64,000 nt of DNA from Gammaproteobacteria bacterium (GTDB taxonomy: Bacteria > Pseudomonadota > Gammaproteobacteria > Steroidobacterales > Steroidobacteraceae). The stretch lies in assembly GCA_025357835.1 (NCBI GenBank), contig JANYLM010000146.1, forward strand, positions 22,195 through 86,194, given 5' to 3'. A program made the position numbers and the translations under genes. This document shows, piece after piece, positions 63,764 to 64,000 of the stretch; position 1 is the stretch's first letter, and each line of letters begins with the position of its first letter. The notes beneath the pieces are model-generated. The model did no database searches. It was not told where the DNA came from and saw nothing but the letters and a program-made list of their open reading frames with translations.

Positions 63764-64000
63764 CCGCTATCGATAAGGACGAGCAGACTTCGCCAAGGAA
63801 ATCGGCTTATGATGCGGACAGCTCTATCATCGGATCAATATCAGTGAACTGCGTGAACCAGTCCGCCAAATGGAACTCGCGAATCATCGCGAAGGGTTTT
63901 TGCTGGTTACCGCAGTTCACTGATATTGATCCGTTGATAGAGCTGTCCGCATCATAAGCCGATTTCCTTGGCGAAGTCTGCTCGTCCTTATCGATAGCGG
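63764..64000. repeat. Long near-perfect inverted repeat (at least 98-bp arms)
   Basis: Arms 63764-63861 and 63903-64000 are reverse complements, with mismatches only at 63830/63934 and at two positions near the loop (63854/63910 and 63855/63909). The central loop is 41 bases and itself holds TCGCGA twice (63877-63882 and 63887-63892), which could extend the hairpin. The right arm ends exactly at the window edge, so its outer limit is unknown. It begins three bases after the arsC stop. No transposase frame lies inside. It may be a palindromic mobile element, or an assembly fold-back; both are inference. Confidence 0.9.

Overview
The window is GC-rich, densely coding chromosomal DNA from a gammaproteobacterium. 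The gene order udgB-uvrC-pgsA-tRNAGly-tRNACys matches the enterobacterial uvrC-pgsA-glyW-cysT arrangement. HrpA, MazG, MsrPQ, YgiQ, a fused ThrA with ThrB and ThrC, FumC, PurB and MnmA fit the same group. A class II DAHP synthase, tryptophan 2,3-dioxygenase, leucine-degradation genes and an ALDH7 enzyme suggest a Xanthomonadales/Nevskiales-like aerobic soil lineage. That placement is inference. There is no prophage, integrase, intact transposase, rRNA or CRISPR array.

Layout. 1-4.3 kb, minus strand: a Rieske oxygenase cut by the window edge, two tRNAs with an intrinsic terminator between them, pgsA, uvrC and a family 5 uracil-DNA glycosylase. 4.3-4.7 kb: a gene-free stretch with a good promoter and a strong terminator on the minus strand, a candidate small RNA. 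4.7-7.7 kb: class II DAHP synthase, divergent from an ALDH7 dehydrogenase. 7.7-8.4 kb: a palindromic repeat, a beheaded higA antitoxin and an intact higB toxin. 8.4-15.1 kb: hrpA, mazG, a NUDIX CoA pyrophosphatase and fumC. 15.2-21.7 kb, plus strand: purB, a hypothetical gene, mnmA, acnA and a DUF1993 gene.

21.9-26.6 kb, minus strand: a small secreted protein, an NHL propeller and an M16 peptidase pair. 26.7-29.1 kb, plus strand: a HAD phosphatase and the MsrPQ repair system. 29.0-32.5 kb, minus strand: class I DAHP synthase, tryptophan dioxygenase, a YgjP-like metallopeptidase and a TPR protein. tatD follows on the plus strand. 33.4-42.6 kb, minus strand: a NERD protein, the thrABC operon, YgiQ and an HtrA protease. 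42.8-45.8 kb, plus strand: a Ser/Thr kinase with a degenerate receiver domain, then a PAS/CheA-like ATPase with a degenerate Hpt. 45.8-51.5 kb: leucine catabolism, with liuB-liuD divergent from liuA and a coupled GntR regulator.

51.5-55.2 kb, minus strand: a Uma2 nuclease, a cupin, a second copy of the palindromic repeat, and a subtilase with a GlyGly-CTERM-like tail. 55.4-63.8 kb, plus strand: an aldehyde dehydrogenase, an Att-type ABC exporter (ATPase, fused double-FtsX permease, AttH-like lipocalin), an amine-dehydrogenase-like flavoprotein and an ArsC-like protein. The window ends in a 237-bp near-perfect inverted repeat.

The most interesting items are the covarying palindromic element present twice, the terminal long inverted repeat, the toxin without an antitoxin, the kinase/pseudo-Hpt signalling pair, and the candidate small RNA. 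Start codons were moved inward from the longest open frame wherever a Shine-Dalgarno sequence, signal peptide or family alignment favoured a later codon. GTG starts were kept where overlap with the upstream gene supported them.
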